Shown: piece after piece, positions 9,063 to 17,293 of the stretch
Position numbering within the stretch: position 1 is the first letter of the stretch
How the letters are laid out: every line of letters begins with the position of its first letter
Assembly: GCF_015265455.1 (NCBI RefSeq)
Contig: NZ_CP054492.1
Span: 496,001 to 560,000 of the forward strand
Origin: Candidatus Sulfurimonas baltica
Lineage (GTDB): Bacteria; Campylobacterota; Campylobacteria; Campylobacterales; Sulfurimonadaceae
Length of the DNA: 64,000 bases
Direction: 5' to 3'
Made by a program: the position numbers and the translations under genes
Notes under the pieces: model-generated
What the model saw: only the letters and a program-made list of their open reading frames with translations
What the model was told of the DNA's origin: nothing
The model's database searches: none

Positions 9063-9802
9063 TGAGTAATCTTATAGAAGTTAGAGATGTTAGCACTATT
9101 TTTGATGATAGATTGGTGCATAATGGAGTTAGTTTAAGTGTAAAAGAGGGTGAGATTTATGGGCTTTTAGGTCCAAGCGGATGTGGGAAAACTACTCTTC
9201 TTCGTGAGATGGTGATGCTTCAAAGTAGTTATAGCGGAAGTATAGAAGTATTAGGACATAACTTACATCATATTAAACATGAAGAAGCTCAGCAGTTAAG
9301 ACGAAAATGGGGAGTTTTATTTCAAGGAGGAGCACTATTTTCATCGTTAAGTGTAAGAGATAACATTGCACTTCCTCTTATTGAATATACTGATTTGTCT
9401 GCAAAGATGATCAATGAGATAGTTGAGTTTAAGATAAATATAGTCGGATTGAAATTGCAAGACGCTGATTTGTATCCATCTCAAATAAGTGGCGGAATGA
9501 AGAAAAAAGCAGCCTTGGCACGCTCCTTGGCAATGGATCCAAAACTTCTTTTTTTGGATGAACCCACAAGCGGATTGGACCCTATCTCTGCAAGAGAATT
9601 TGATAATTTAATTTTAAAACTTAGAGACCTTTTAGGCTTAACAATTGTAATGGTTTCACACGACTTACAATCAATTTATGATACACTTGATTCTGTTGCA
9701 ATCATTGACAATAAAAAGATAGTTTATGAAGGAAGTTTAGATAGGATAAAGTCTGTAGAGAGTGAGTTTATACAGATATTTTTTGGGAATCATTATGAAT
9801 AA
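9062..9802 (+). CDS. mlaF: MlaF-type ABC transporter ATPase
   Basis: The 246-residue ATPase has Walker A G-P-S-G-C-G-K-T-T (about 33-41), a Q-loop at F-Q-G-G-A-L-F-S, the signature Q-I-S-G-G-M-K-K-K-A-A, Walker B L-L-F-L-D-E-P-T-S-G-L-D and the H-loop V-S-H-D. The G-G-M-K-K-K signature variant is characteristic of the MlaF/Ttg2A subgroup. It is coupled to mlaE upstream and overlaps mlaD by 8 bases. Confidence 0.92.
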   Translation: MSNLIEVRDVSTIFDDRLVHNGVSLSVKEGEIYGLLGPSGCGKTTLLREMVMLQSSYSGSIEVLGHNLHHIKHEEAQQLRRKWGVLFQGGALFSSLSVRDNIALPLIEYTDLSAKMINEIVEFKINIVGLKLQDADLYPSQISGGMKKKAALARSLAMDPKLLFLDEPTSGLDPISAREFDNLILKLRDLLGLTIVMVSHDLQSIYDTLDSVAIIDNKKIVYEGSLDRIKSVESEFIQIFFGNHYE

Positions 9803-10757
9803 TAGAGTCAATTATAGTTTAGTCGGTTTTTTGGTACTTTTAAGTTTGGCTATGATGCTAGGGTTTGCATATTGGCTTTTAAAACCATCTGCAGAAGATG
9901 AGATGCAAAAATATCTTATATACTTTGATGAATCTGTTTTAGGCCTTAATACTGATGCATCGGTAAAGTACAGAGGTGTTAGTGTTGGTAAAGTTGAAAA
10001 ACTCAGCATTAATCCAAATAATTCCGAACAAGTTGAAGTGCTAATTACCATTTTAAAAACAACACCGATAAAATCATCAACTGTAGCCAAGTTGACTTCT
10101 CATGGTATTACAGGTTTAAGCTACATAAATCTTAGTTTTGGTGATAGCGAAGCAGAACCACTTAAAGCTAATAATGAATATGAGTATCCGGTTATAAAAA
10201 CTATCCCATCACTGTTTAATCAGATTGAATCGTCATTTGGAAGTTTCTCTGACAATTTATCAACAACATTAATGAGAACTAAGGAGTTGCTCGATGATGA
10301 AAATCAGATTCAAATAGCACTTTTACTAAAAAACAGTGCTCTGTTTATGGATAAAATGAATTACATGTTAGACGACAAAACAATAAATGATTTTAAATTA
10401 GCTATGAAAAACCTTAGCAGCAGTACAAAAAAAATTGATGATATGATGCCACGCATAGATATGTTTTTACAAAATAGTGTAGAATGGGAAAATAAAATAT
10501 CAAACTCTTTTGGTTCAATAACCAATAGTTATATTGGAATTAAAGATTCAATGGATGTTTTTAAAGAAGCAGTTGCGAGTGGTGATTTTAATTTTAAAGA
10601 GATTACAAGTGATCTTATTCCAACTATGAACAACACTTTTTTATCTATGCAACAGCTTGTTATAAAAATTGAAGAAGCTATTAACAGATATGAAAGAAGT
10701 CCTGGCGACATGATATTTACTCAAGAAAAAATAAAAAAAGGACCAGGTGAGGATTAA
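9795..10757 (+). CDS. mlaD: MlaD/MCE-domain substrate-binding protein
   Basis: I place the start at ATG 9795, because the mature N-terminus there (M-N-N-R-V-N-Y) leads straight into a membrane anchor at about residues 9-28, and a GGGA ribosome-like site precedes it. A frame starting 33 bases earlier is possible. The MCE domain follows at about 40-120 (K-Y-R-G-V-S-V-G-K-V, T-S-H-G-I-T-G-L-S-Y-I). A long helical C-terminal region is typical of MCE proteins that span the periplasm. The protein would be inner-membrane anchored and bind lipid for the MlaEF transporter. Confidence 0.85.
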   Translation: MNNRVNYSLVGFLVLLSLAMMLGFAYWLLKPSAEDEMQKYLIYFDESVLGLNTDASVKYRGVSVGKVEKLSINPNNSEQVEVLITILKTTPIKSSTVAKLTSHGITGLSYINLSFGDSEAEPLKANNEYEYPVIKTIPSLFNQIESSFGSFSDNLSTTLMRTKELLDDENQIQIALLLKNSALFMDKMNYMLDDKTINDFKLAMKNLSSSTKKIDDMMPRIDMFLQNSVEWENKISNSFGSITNSYIGIKDSMDVFKEAVASGDFNFKEITSDLIPTMNNTFLSMQQLVIKIEEAINRYERSPGDMIFTQEKIKKGPGED

Positions 10758-10760
10758 CAC

Positions 10761-11360
10761 ATGAAACTAATTTTTATAATTGCAAGTTTGCTTTTGCTCT
10801 CAGGCTGTACTACAACTAAACCATCTATTACAGAGTACAGATTAGTTAGTAAAAACATGAGTAAAAACACTAAAGCAGCGTATAGTTGCTCGGATAAATC
10901 ATTAAAGGTATCACAAGCGTTTAGTCCTAGTATGCTGATGTCTTTAAAAATGCATTATGCGCAAGATGAAAATAAAATCTTTTTCTACTCTGAATCTGAG
11001 TGGAGTGAAACACCAAACAATGCGATTACTTTACAAATATATGAAAAAGTTAGGAGTAGTAATCTTTTTGAAAATGTTCAAATATCAAAATCAAGAAGTA
11101 ACGGTGAGTTGATTTTGGAAACAAATATAGAAGATTTTATGCAGTACTACACAGCAGACTTAAAAAAATCATATGCCAATGTTGTAATAAGTTTAACACT
11201 TATTGATTCTAAAACTAGAGAAGTGATTTCAGCTAAAACATTTGAGTCCAAAGTTTACTCAACAACGCTTAATGCAGATGGCGGAGTTGAAGCTTTGAGC
11301 AATGCATTAGAAAAAGTTTTACAACAATCTTTAGAGTGGCTTAATGGAGCATGTACGTGA
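10761..11360 (+). CDS. ABC-type transport auxiliary lipoprotein (PqiC-like)
   Basis: A 199-residue lipoprotein with lipobox L-L-L-S-G-C, lipidated Cys at about residue 16. The mature part resembles the ABC transport auxiliary component family that accompanies MCE systems: residues about 40-100 contain the Y-x-x-D/E...W-S-E-x-P-x-x-A/I-x-x-L pattern. It likely sits in the outer or inner membrane facing the periplasm and assists MlaEFD. It starts 3 bases after mlaD and overlaps pepP by 10 bases. Confidence 0.75.
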   Translation: MKLIFIIASLLLLSGCTTTKPSITEYRLVSKNMSKNTKAAYSCSDKSLKVSQAFSPSMLMSLKMHYAQDENKIFFYSESEWSETPNNAITLQIYEKVRSSNLFENVQISKSRSNGELILETNIEDFMQYYTADLKKSYANVVISLTLIDSKTREVISAKTFESKVYSTTLNADGGVEALSNALEKVLQQSLEWLNGACT

Positions 11361-12637
11361 TAACAGAGAATGAATACAAAAAAAGAAGAGATACGTTAGC
11401 TAAAAAACTTTACAGTGGTTCGGTTGGTGTTATGTTTAGTGCTACATGTAAGAGCAGATCAAATGACACAGAGTATCCATATAGACAAAATAGTGACTTT
11501 TATTATCTTACAGGTTTTAAAGAAGATAACGCAACCTTAGTTTTTGTCAAAGAAAAAAATAGTGTTAAAACTGTGTTGTTTCTACAAAAAAAAGATGAAC
11601 AGTTAGAGCTTTGGAGTGGGAAAAGGTTAGGGGTTAAAGAGGCGAAAAAAAGATTCTTGGTTGATGAAATATATACCACTGATGACTTTAAAAAGAGTAT
11701 AAAAGAGTATCTAGCAAATAAAAAATATTTATATTCTGATCTAGATTCTAAAGACAAAAGGGTAAAAAAGGTTTTGAAGATGGCAAAAAGTATTAAAACT
11801 TTTGCCAATATAGTTTTACATGTACAAAAGATGAGACTAATAAAGTCTGCTTCTGAAATAGATATAATAAACAAAGCAGTAGCTATAACAACAGCGGCTC
11901 ATCATCGGGCAATGCATAGCAAAAAAATAGGTAAACATGAGTTTGAACTTCAGGCAGAGATAGAGTATGAATTTAAAAAAAATGGAGCATACAGCGACGC
12001 CTATACATCTATTGTAGCATCTGGAAACAGTGCTAATACTCTTCATTACACCGATAATAATAACATTATGATTGACGGGGAGCTTGTATTAATAGATGCA
12101 GGCTGTGAGTATGAATATTATGCCAGTGACATAACTAGAACCATCCCTGCAAATGGCATGTTTACACAAGCACAAAAAGAGTTATATAGTGTAATTTTGA
12201 ATACTCAGCTTAAAGTAATAGAGATGATTAAACCAGGCGTGAAGCGAAGTGATTTACAAGCTAAAGCGGAGGTACTGTTAACAAAAGGGATGGTTAAACT
12301 TGGTATTTTAAAGGGTGACTACAAAGAGCTAATTAAAAACAAAAAACACAAAAAATATTATCCGCATGGAATAGGTCATTGGATGGGCCTGGATGTTCAC
12401 GATACGGCTCCTTACTTGGATGATAAAAAGAAAGAAATACCACTTAAAAAAGGTATGGTTTTAACAATAGAGCCTGGATTGTATATAGACAAAGATGATA
12501 AAAATGTGCCCAAAGAGTATCGAGGTATTGGGATTAGAATTGAAGATGACATTCTAGTTACTCAAAATGGATATAAAAACCTCTCCTACGGTATAGCAAA
12601 AACGGTAGAAGAGATAGAGAATAAGTCAAAACTGTAA
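11351..12637 (+). CDS. pepP: Xaa-Pro aminopeptidase (PepP-like, M24B)
   Basis: The 428-residue product has the N-terminal aminopeptidase-P domain (about 1-140, with R-x-N-S-D-F-Y-Y-L-T-G-F) and a pita-bread catalytic domain. The five metal ligands can be placed: D in V-L-I-D-A-G, D in Y-A-S-D-I-T-R-T, H in G-I-G-H-W-M-G, E in T-I-E-P-G-L and E in R-I-E-D-D. It removes N-terminal residues preceding proline. Its start overlaps the auxiliary lipoprotein gene, but a functional link to lipid transport is not evident. Confidence 0.92.
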   Translation: MYVITENEYKKRRDTLAKKLYSGSVGVMFSATCKSRSNDTEYPYRQNSDFYYLTGFKEDNATLVFVKEKNSVKTVLFLQKKDEQLELWSGKRLGVKEAKKRFLVDEIYTTDDFKKSIKEYLANKKYLYSDLDSKDKRVKKVLKMAKSIKTFANIVLHVQKMRLIKSASEIDIINKAVAITTAAHHRAMHSKKIGKHEFELQAEIEYEFKKNGAYSDAYTSIVASGNSANTLHYTDNNNIMIDGELVLIDAGCEYEYYASDITRTIPANGMFTQAQKELYSVILNTQLKVIEMIKPGVKRSDLQAKAEVLLTKGMVKLGILKGDYKELIKNKKHKKYYPHGIGHWMGLDVHDTAPYLDDKKKEIPLKKGMVLTIEPGLYIDKDDKNVPKEYRGIGIRIEDDILVTQNGYKNLSYGIAKTVEEIENKSKL

Positions 12638-12641
12638 AGAT

Positions 12642-12732
12642 GAGATTCCAAATCAAGTTTGGAATGACGACAACACCGCTTTGGAATGACTACAACTACG
12701 TCACCCTGAACTTGATTCAGGGTCTAGTTGGC
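12642..12732. repeat. Inverted pair of REP-like palindromic units between convergent genes
   Basis: Two copies of a roughly 28-bp unit lie head to head at 12642-12669 and 12700-12732, one on each strand. Each has its own internal dyad of the form GATTCC..ATCAAG..GGAATGACG. The pair sits exactly between the 3' ends of pepP and a minus-strand gene. The same arrangement recurs at 40210-40296. A role as a bidirectional terminator or REP-like element is inferred. Confidence 0.7.
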
Positions 12733-13160
12733 TAATTATACGAATAGCTCCACCCTGTAAGCTTATGTGTTTTTGCTTCATAAAAGTTGTCAGAATCAGC
12801 TAGAAAGTCCATCACGTGCATAACGGAGTAGGGTATACTTCTTTGATCTTCTGGTGATACTAAAAGGAGTGGCATTGGAGTATCCTGAGCACTCATTGAA
12901 AATCCAACAGGCATTAACTGGCTCATTACCTCTATTGGGTTTTTCATAGAGTTTTCATCTAAAAACTTATCTAAAATAGCATCTTTAACATCTTGGGGTA
13001 GCTTCTCATCTGTATTTAAAAAGATTGTAAACTGAATAGGGGTGTCTTTAAATTTACTTGGAGCAGGAGCTGCCATAATAATATACTCTACATTTTCAAG
13101 ATGTTTTGAAATTTCATTAAGAGTGAAATACTTGTCCGTCTTTATAGCTTTTGCTTCCAT
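12732..13160 (-). CDS. Conserved hypothetical at the end of the nap operon, 142 aa
   Basis: A soluble 142-residue protein with no signal peptide, membrane segment or cysteine motif. The middle has a Met-rich stretch (M-S-Q-L-M-P-V-G-F-S-M). I do not recognise the family. It starts on the last base of the preceding gene and is the last member of the nap-oriented gene series, so it is probably co-expressed with nitrate reductase. A role in Nap maturation is a guess from location only. Confidence 0.6.
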   Translation of the reverse strand: MEAKAIKTDKYFTLNEISKHLENVEYIIMAAPAPSKFKDTPIQFTIFLNTDEKLPQDVKDAILDKFLDENSMKNPIEVMSQLMPVGFSMSAQDTPMPLLLVSPEDQRSIPYSVMHVMDFLADSDNFYEAKTHKLTGWSYSYN

Positions 13161-13459
13161 TATTTAGACTCCTCATCTATAAGTGGTTTCCCGGTCTTCT
13201 CTTCTATCTCTTTTTGAAGCTTGGACATTTCAAATCTAACAATGTCCATAATATGTGGAGGTACGTTGTCATCTTTACTCCATAGAACTTCATCAATATT
13301 TCCACCGTAATCACGGCCAAGTTCCTCAACTTTTTTAGAGTACTCTTGCAAATCTTTGCAAACTTCTACCCTCTCATCAGCGGTATCTGTAAGTTCTATA
13401 TACCAATCTTCATGACTGCCATCCGCCATTTTGATTATTGATTTAAATATTGCAGACAT
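13160..13459 (-). CDS. Hypothetical protein downstream of napD, 99 aa
   Basis: A charged, helical 99-residue protein that starts 3 bases after the napD stop and overlaps the following gene by one base, so it is co-transcribed with nap. It contains a single Cys near residue 34 and no export signal, so it would be cytoplasmic like NapD. No family is recognised. Confidence 0.6.
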   Translation of the reverse strand: MSAIFKSIIKMADGSHEDWYIELTDTADERVEVCKDLQEYSKKVEELGRDYGGNIDEVLWSKDDNVPPHIMDIVRFEMSKLQKEIEEKTGKPLIDEESK

Positions 13460-13462
13460 CTT

Positions 13463-13852
13463 TTATCTCTTAGTTTCATCGAATTTTTTAGTAAATGTGA
13501 TTAAATCATCTTTTTTCTTTAAATCACCATTATATGTAATATCTGATACTCTAGCACTATCGTCATTTAGTATTTTAGGAACAGCATCACCATTAGCAAT
13601 TACTTCCATATGTGCATCTAACTCATCTTCACTGTATGCCATTTGCATATCAGCCGCAACTACATGTGGAATCTCTTCTATTACTCTAAGTTTTTCCAGC
13701 TCCTCAGCAACACCATTACCCTCTATTGTGATGATGATTCTACCTTTTTCATCGTGCATATGATAATCACACACTTCACAATCTTTTAGACTCTGAACAA
13801 CCTCTTCTAAATATTTTGGTACTGTTTGAACTACTATACTTGATACATTCAT
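13463..13852 (-). CDS. napD: NapD, chaperone for periplasmic nitrate reductase NapA
   Basis: NapD binds the twin-arginine signal of NapA and holds export until the cofactor is loaded. The N-terminal 85 residues match the family: M-N-V-S-S-I-V-V-Q-T near the start, a G-R-I-I-I-T-I-E-G-N strand, then I-P-H-V-V-A-A-D-M-Q-M-A-Y. The 129-residue product is longer than the usual 85-115 because of a charged C-terminal tail. It is cytoplasmic, lies near the end of the operon, and is separated from napL by a PAS gene. Confidence 0.85.
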   Translation of the reverse strand: MNVSSIVVQTVPKYLEEVVQSLKDCEVCDYHMHDEKGRIIITIEGNGVAEELEKLRVIEEIPHVVAADMQMAYSEDELDAHMEVIANGDAVPKILNDDSARVSDITYNGDLKKKDDLITFTKKFDETKR

Positions 13853-13869
13853 TTTGCTTCCTTTATTAT

Positions 13870-14313
13870 TTATTGATATGTTATTTTTCTTATTTTTTCG
13901 CCGTTTTCTTGGCGAATTTTATCATATAACTTCTGATGTTTTAATTTTTCAGCGTGGCTTATAGGAGTTCTTAGTGATTTGTATTCAACTAAAACTCCAT
14001 CATTATAAACACCGGAAACAATTGCTTCAACCCAGTAGTAACCGCCATCTTTACGCATGTTCTTTACAACACCGGTCCACTGTTTTTTACTTTTAATCGT
14101 CTCCCATAAATCTTTGAAAATAGCACTTGGCATATCAGGGTGCCTGACAATATTGTGAGATTTTCCTATAAGCTCTTCAAGCTTATAGCCACTAATCTTG
14201 CAAAATACGTCATTAGCATAAGTAATAAATCCATTTAAATCTGTTCTTGAAATAATAAGCTCATCTTGGGGAACTTCCGTCTCTATTAAAAATTCACTTT
14301 TGTTATAATCCAT
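13870..14313 (-). CDS. PAS-domain sensor protein embedded in the nap operon (Aer-like)
   Basis: A 147-residue cytoplasmic protein made of one PAS domain at about residues 18-125. It shows the Aer-type signature F-C-K-I-S-G-Y, the N-I-V-R-H-P-D-M-P segment, F-K-D-L-W and W-T-G-V-V-K-N. Aer-type PAS domains commonly bind FAD and sense redox state. There is no output domain, only a short helical tail. It overlaps the end of napL by 11 bases, so it is translated as part of the operon. A PAS gene inside nap is not part of the textbook nap set. Confidence 0.8.
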   Translation of the reverse strand: MDYNKSEFLIETEVPQDELIISRTDLNGFITYANDVFCKISGYKLEELIGKSHNIVRHPDMPSAIFKDLWETIKSKKQWTGVVKNMRKDGGYYWVEAIVSGVYNDGVLVEYKSLRTPISHAEKLKHQKLYDKIRQENGEKIRKITYQ

Positions 14314-15277
14314 CTCTTGCTCCTGATTTATTTACACTGTATAGATTAATGATTTTGTCATTACTGGAGACTAAAAAACTATTCTCGTCTATAAACACAA
14401 TATTTGATAGTGTGATTTTATTTCCGCCAAATATCCCTAACGTAGATTTAGTCGTAGTGTCAAATAGAGTTACATTGTTGTTTTCATCACTGGCATAAGC
14501 CACTCTGTTGCCACTTGGTGACAGACCAACACTGTACACTAAAAAATTTGACTGTTTATAGTATGCCAGGTTTGATTGTACATCATATATTACAACCCTT
14601 CTATCTTGACCTGCTGTAGCGATAATTTTATTTTTATAATCAACCTGAAAAACATTATCTAGATTTTGTCCCTCCAGAACTCTTATAAATTTGCCATTTT
14701 TTGTGCTGTGCATCTTTAGATTACCGCTCTCATCTGCAACTACTACTTCACTCTTCTCTTCGTTTAAACAAAAGTCAGAGAACTTAGCGCCACTTACTTG
14801 AATGGACCAGTTTTGCTTAGCAGTTGTCATATCATATGAAATAAGTTCACTACTAAGGAGTCCCAATAAAATTGTGCTTTTATTTAAAAACTTAGCTTTT
14901 GCAATAGTGAGAGCTTTTGAAAAATCAATTAAAAGCTCTGTTTTGTTGTTTTGATGAATATGGACTCTTCTGTACCCTTGTTTTGTTTGTGAAAGAATAA
15001 GTATTTTATCATCAATAATATCAACAGAAAAAACTTTAGAATCAACATCATCACCTATAAAATCTTTTATCTGCTCTAGTTTTATTTGCTTTAGAAGTTT
15101 TTTACTTTTAAAATCAAATATATCAACCGTCCCAGCATCTGTGCCACTGTAAACTTTGCCCTCTTTATATACCAAATCAACAACATTGCCACTGGAGATA
15201 AAGTGTCCAATAGGCTGTTTTATGTCTGCTCCAAACAGAGATGTCAGCAAAATACCTATAAGTATGATTTTATTCAC
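14303..15277 (-). CDS. napL: NapL, periplasmic WD40-like protein of the nap operon
   Basis: I choose the GTG at 15277, which overlaps the napF stop by one base, because it puts a clean Sec signal peptide (N-K-I-I-L-I-G-I-L-L...G-A-D) at the N-terminus. An ATG 36 bases upstream would add 12 residues before the signal. The mature protein has repeating beta-propeller-like segments (G-T-D-A-G-T-V-D-I-F, V-V-A-D-E-S-G-N-L, A-T-A-G-Q-D-R-R-V-V-I-Y, V-A-Y-A-S-D-E-N-N-N-V-T-L-F). NapL occurs in Campylobacterota nap operons; its exact role is uncertain. Confidence 0.85.
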   Translation of the reverse strand: MNKIILIGILLTSLFGADIKQPIGHFISSGNVVDLVYKEGKVYSGTDAGTVDIFDFKSKKLLKQIKLEQIKDFIGDDVDSKVFSVDIIDDKILILSQTKQGYRRVHIHQNNKTELLIDFSKALTIAKAKFLNKSTILLGLLSSELISYDMTTAKQNWSIQVSGAKFSDFCLNEEKSEVVVADESGNLKMHSTKNGKFIRVLEGQNLDNVFQVDYKNKIIATAGQDRRVVIYDVQSNLAYYKQSNFLVYSVGLSPSGNRVAYASDENNNVTLFDTTTKSTLGIFGGNKITLSNIVFIDENSFLVSSNDKIINLYSVNKSGARDGL

Positions 15278-15762
15278 TACCGCACCTTTATATCTATAGC
15301 ATTTGTCGGACATTTACTTATACAAAATCCACAAGATGTACAATTTGAATTAATTTCAGGCATAAACATTGCCTTGAAATCTATGGCGTTGTCTAAACAT
15401 GGGTCTTTGCAAGAAAAACACATAGTATGATTCCAACTAAGACATGTACTTTTATTAATAGTTACATGTATATTAATTGGCTTTTTATCTTCTACATGTA
15501 GAACTCCAAACTCACAAGCTTTTGCACACTCATCACAGTAGGTACATCCGCTCAAAGAGAAGTTTAAGTATGGAGTTCTGTCATCTGCAATTTTTATTAT
15601 TTCTTCTTCACAAACAGTGGCGCATTTTGCGTCACATTTGCTACACTCATTATGAAAAAGAGATTCATCACCAAAGTAAGGCGGTCTTATAAGCTTCTCT
15701 TGCTTGTTCTTTGTATTTAAAGAAGAAACAAGAGAGCTAAAAAGCTCTCTTCTTTTGTTCAT
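15277..15762 (-). CDS. napF: NapF-type ferredoxin-like iron-sulfur protein
   Basis: A 161-residue cytoplasmic iron-sulfur protein with several Cys clusters: C-S-K-C-D-A-K-C near 37, C-T-Y-C-D-E-C near 72, a C-F-S-C-K-D-P-C group near 118 and C-T-S-C-G-F-C near 141. NapF is thought to assist NapA maturation or electron delivery on the cytoplasmic side. The stop overlaps the napL GTG start by one base, and the start follows napB directly. Confidence 0.88.
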   Translation of the reverse strand: MNKRRELFSSLVSSLNTKNKQEKLIRPPYFGDESLFHNECSKCDAKCATVCEEEIIKIADDRTPYLNFSLSGCTYCDECAKACEFGVLHVEDKKPINIHVTINKSTCLSWNHTMCFSCKDPCLDNAIDFKAMFMPEINSNCTSCGFCISKCPTNAIDIKVR

Positions 15763-16464
15763 TTAATGCTCGTTTAAATAACCGGCAGCAGAATCTTTGT
15801 TTGCAATATCTGATTCAGTTACAAAGTTCTCACCATCTTTAATGGTATTTAAACCATCAGTTAGATTAGAACCACTCCATGTAGATAAGTTCGCACCATC
15901 TTTTGAGGTATACTTAGCTTCGAAAGTGTTTTCAACCGCTAAATTACCTTGAGATTGAGGAGCATGACACAGAGTACAATTAAATCTTGAACCCTGAAGT
16001 TTATCTGTTTTTTTAATCGCAACTTCATTTTTGTAGTTGTCCACTGCTTTTTTGAATACACCATCTACAACACCGTGTTTAGGTCTAAAGTCCGTAAAGT
16101 GCGATACAGGAATTGGCGTAGCGCCCATAGAACTTGCAACATCCGGCATGTGACAGCCTGTACACTGGTTATCAGATATTTTAATAGGCAACATCCCATC
16201 AGTGCCATGGGGAATCATTGGTGGAGCATCCTGAAATGCTCTTGTGATTTTAGCACTTGCGCCGGCCATCTCTGTCCTGTACTCAGTTTTTGAAGCGGCA
16301 GTGCTCTCCTCGCTGTAAATATCAGTCTTTCTAAGACCTAAAGACTCCTCAGTTACAGCTTTAACTGTTTTAGTATCACCTGCTGGAGTGGCTTTATCTG
16401 CACAACCAACTATCAGTAGTGTAGTAGCAACTAAACCAATCGTTATGTTTCTTATTGTTTTCAT
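15763..16464 (-). CDS. napB: NapB, diheme c-type cytochrome subunit
   Basis: NapB passes electrons to NapA in the periplasm. Two heme-binding C-x-x-C-H motifs are seen (C-T-G-C-H near 102 and C-T-L-C-H near 164), with further His residues for axial ligation. The signal region ends L-L-I-V-G-C-A-D, which looks like a lipobox, so this NapB may be a lipoprotein rather than freely soluble. The 233 residues exceed the usual 150-180 because of a long linker between signal and first heme. Confidence 0.92.
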   Translation of the reverse strand: MKTIRNITIGLVATTLLIVGCADKATPAGDTKTVKAVTEESLGLRKTDIYSEESTAASKTEYRTEMAGASAKITRAFQDAPPMIPHGTDGMLPIKISDNQCTGCHMPDVASSMGATPIPVSHFTDFRPKHGVVDGVFKKAVDNYKNEVAIKKTDKLQGSRFNCTLCHAPQSQGNLAVENTFEAKYTSKDGANLSTWSGSNLTDGLNTIKDGENFVTESDIANKDSAAGYLNEH

Positions 16465-16465
16465 C

Positions 16466-17293
16466 TTATTCTCCCGTTGTTTTATTTTTTGCTAGTTTTC
16501 GTATTGAAAAATTAAGAGCGTCATCATCACACACTTCAATACATCTAGCACAATTTGTACATTCACCTGATAGTACAGATAAACTCTCTTTGCCAACCAT
16601 ATGTAGTACTTGGTGCTCAGGGCAAACAGTTTTACACTTCATACATAAAGTACAATTCTCTTCTGAATGACTCACTCTTATTAGACTAAAATTGCCTAAC
16701 AGTGAATAGAATCCACCAAGAGGACATACATGTCCGCACCAACCATTCTTTAAGACGAATAAGTCAAAAAGAAATATTATGAGCATTGCTGCCCAACCAA
16801 AACCTAAACCAAACACTATACCTCTATGAAGCATAGATATTGGTGATATAAATTCAAAGGCTGTAATGCCCATAGCAGCTGAGATAATCAAGCTTAATGC
16901 TAAAACCCAGTATCGCATATTTCGCGAAGCTGGTTGTCTTCTTGAAATATCATCTACACCAAGCTTTCTTCTAAGCAGTGCTGCTGCATCTGTAACTATA
17001 TTCACAGGACAGACCCAGCTACAAAAGACGCGACCGCCAATAAGTAGATAAAATATAGCAACTATAAATACACCAATAAGTAAGTCTATGCTTAAAATAG
17101 CACCTGCTGCAAGCATTTGTAGTGCTGCATATGGATCACTTAAAGGAACGGTATTTAAAACAAGAGATGAACTAAGGTTACCCTTTAAGATACTCCATCC
17201 CCAAGCATTAGCCGAAAAATATAAAACTAATATACTTATTTGTGTAAATCTTCTAAAAAACAGATATCGGTAGTTATTCCATAGCGTAGCCAT
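16466..17293 (-). CDS. napH: NapH, membrane quinol dehydrogenase subunit
   Basis: The 275-residue protein has about four membrane helices and the paired C-x-x-x-C-P motifs C-S-W-V-C-P and C-G-H-V-C-P typical of NapH. Two [4Fe-4S] ferredoxin clusters follow near the C-terminus (C-T-L-C-M-K-C and C-T-N-C-A-R-C). NapH oxidises quinol in the cytoplasmic membrane and hands electrons to NapG. Its start overlaps the napG stop by one base. Confidence 0.93.
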   Translation of the reverse strand: MATLWNNYRYLFFRRFTQISILVLYFSANAWGWSILKGNLSSSLVLNTVPLSDPYAALQMLAAGAILSIDLLIGVFIVAIFYLLIGGRVFCSWVCPVNIVTDAAALLRRKLGVDDISRRQPASRNMRYWVLALSLIISAAMGITAFEFISPISMLHRGIVFGLGFGWAAMLIIFLFDLFVLKNGWCGHVCPLGGFYSLLGNFSLIRVSHSEENCTLCMKCKTVCPEHQVLHMVGKESLSVLSGECTNCARCIEVCDDDALNFSIRKLAKNKTTGE

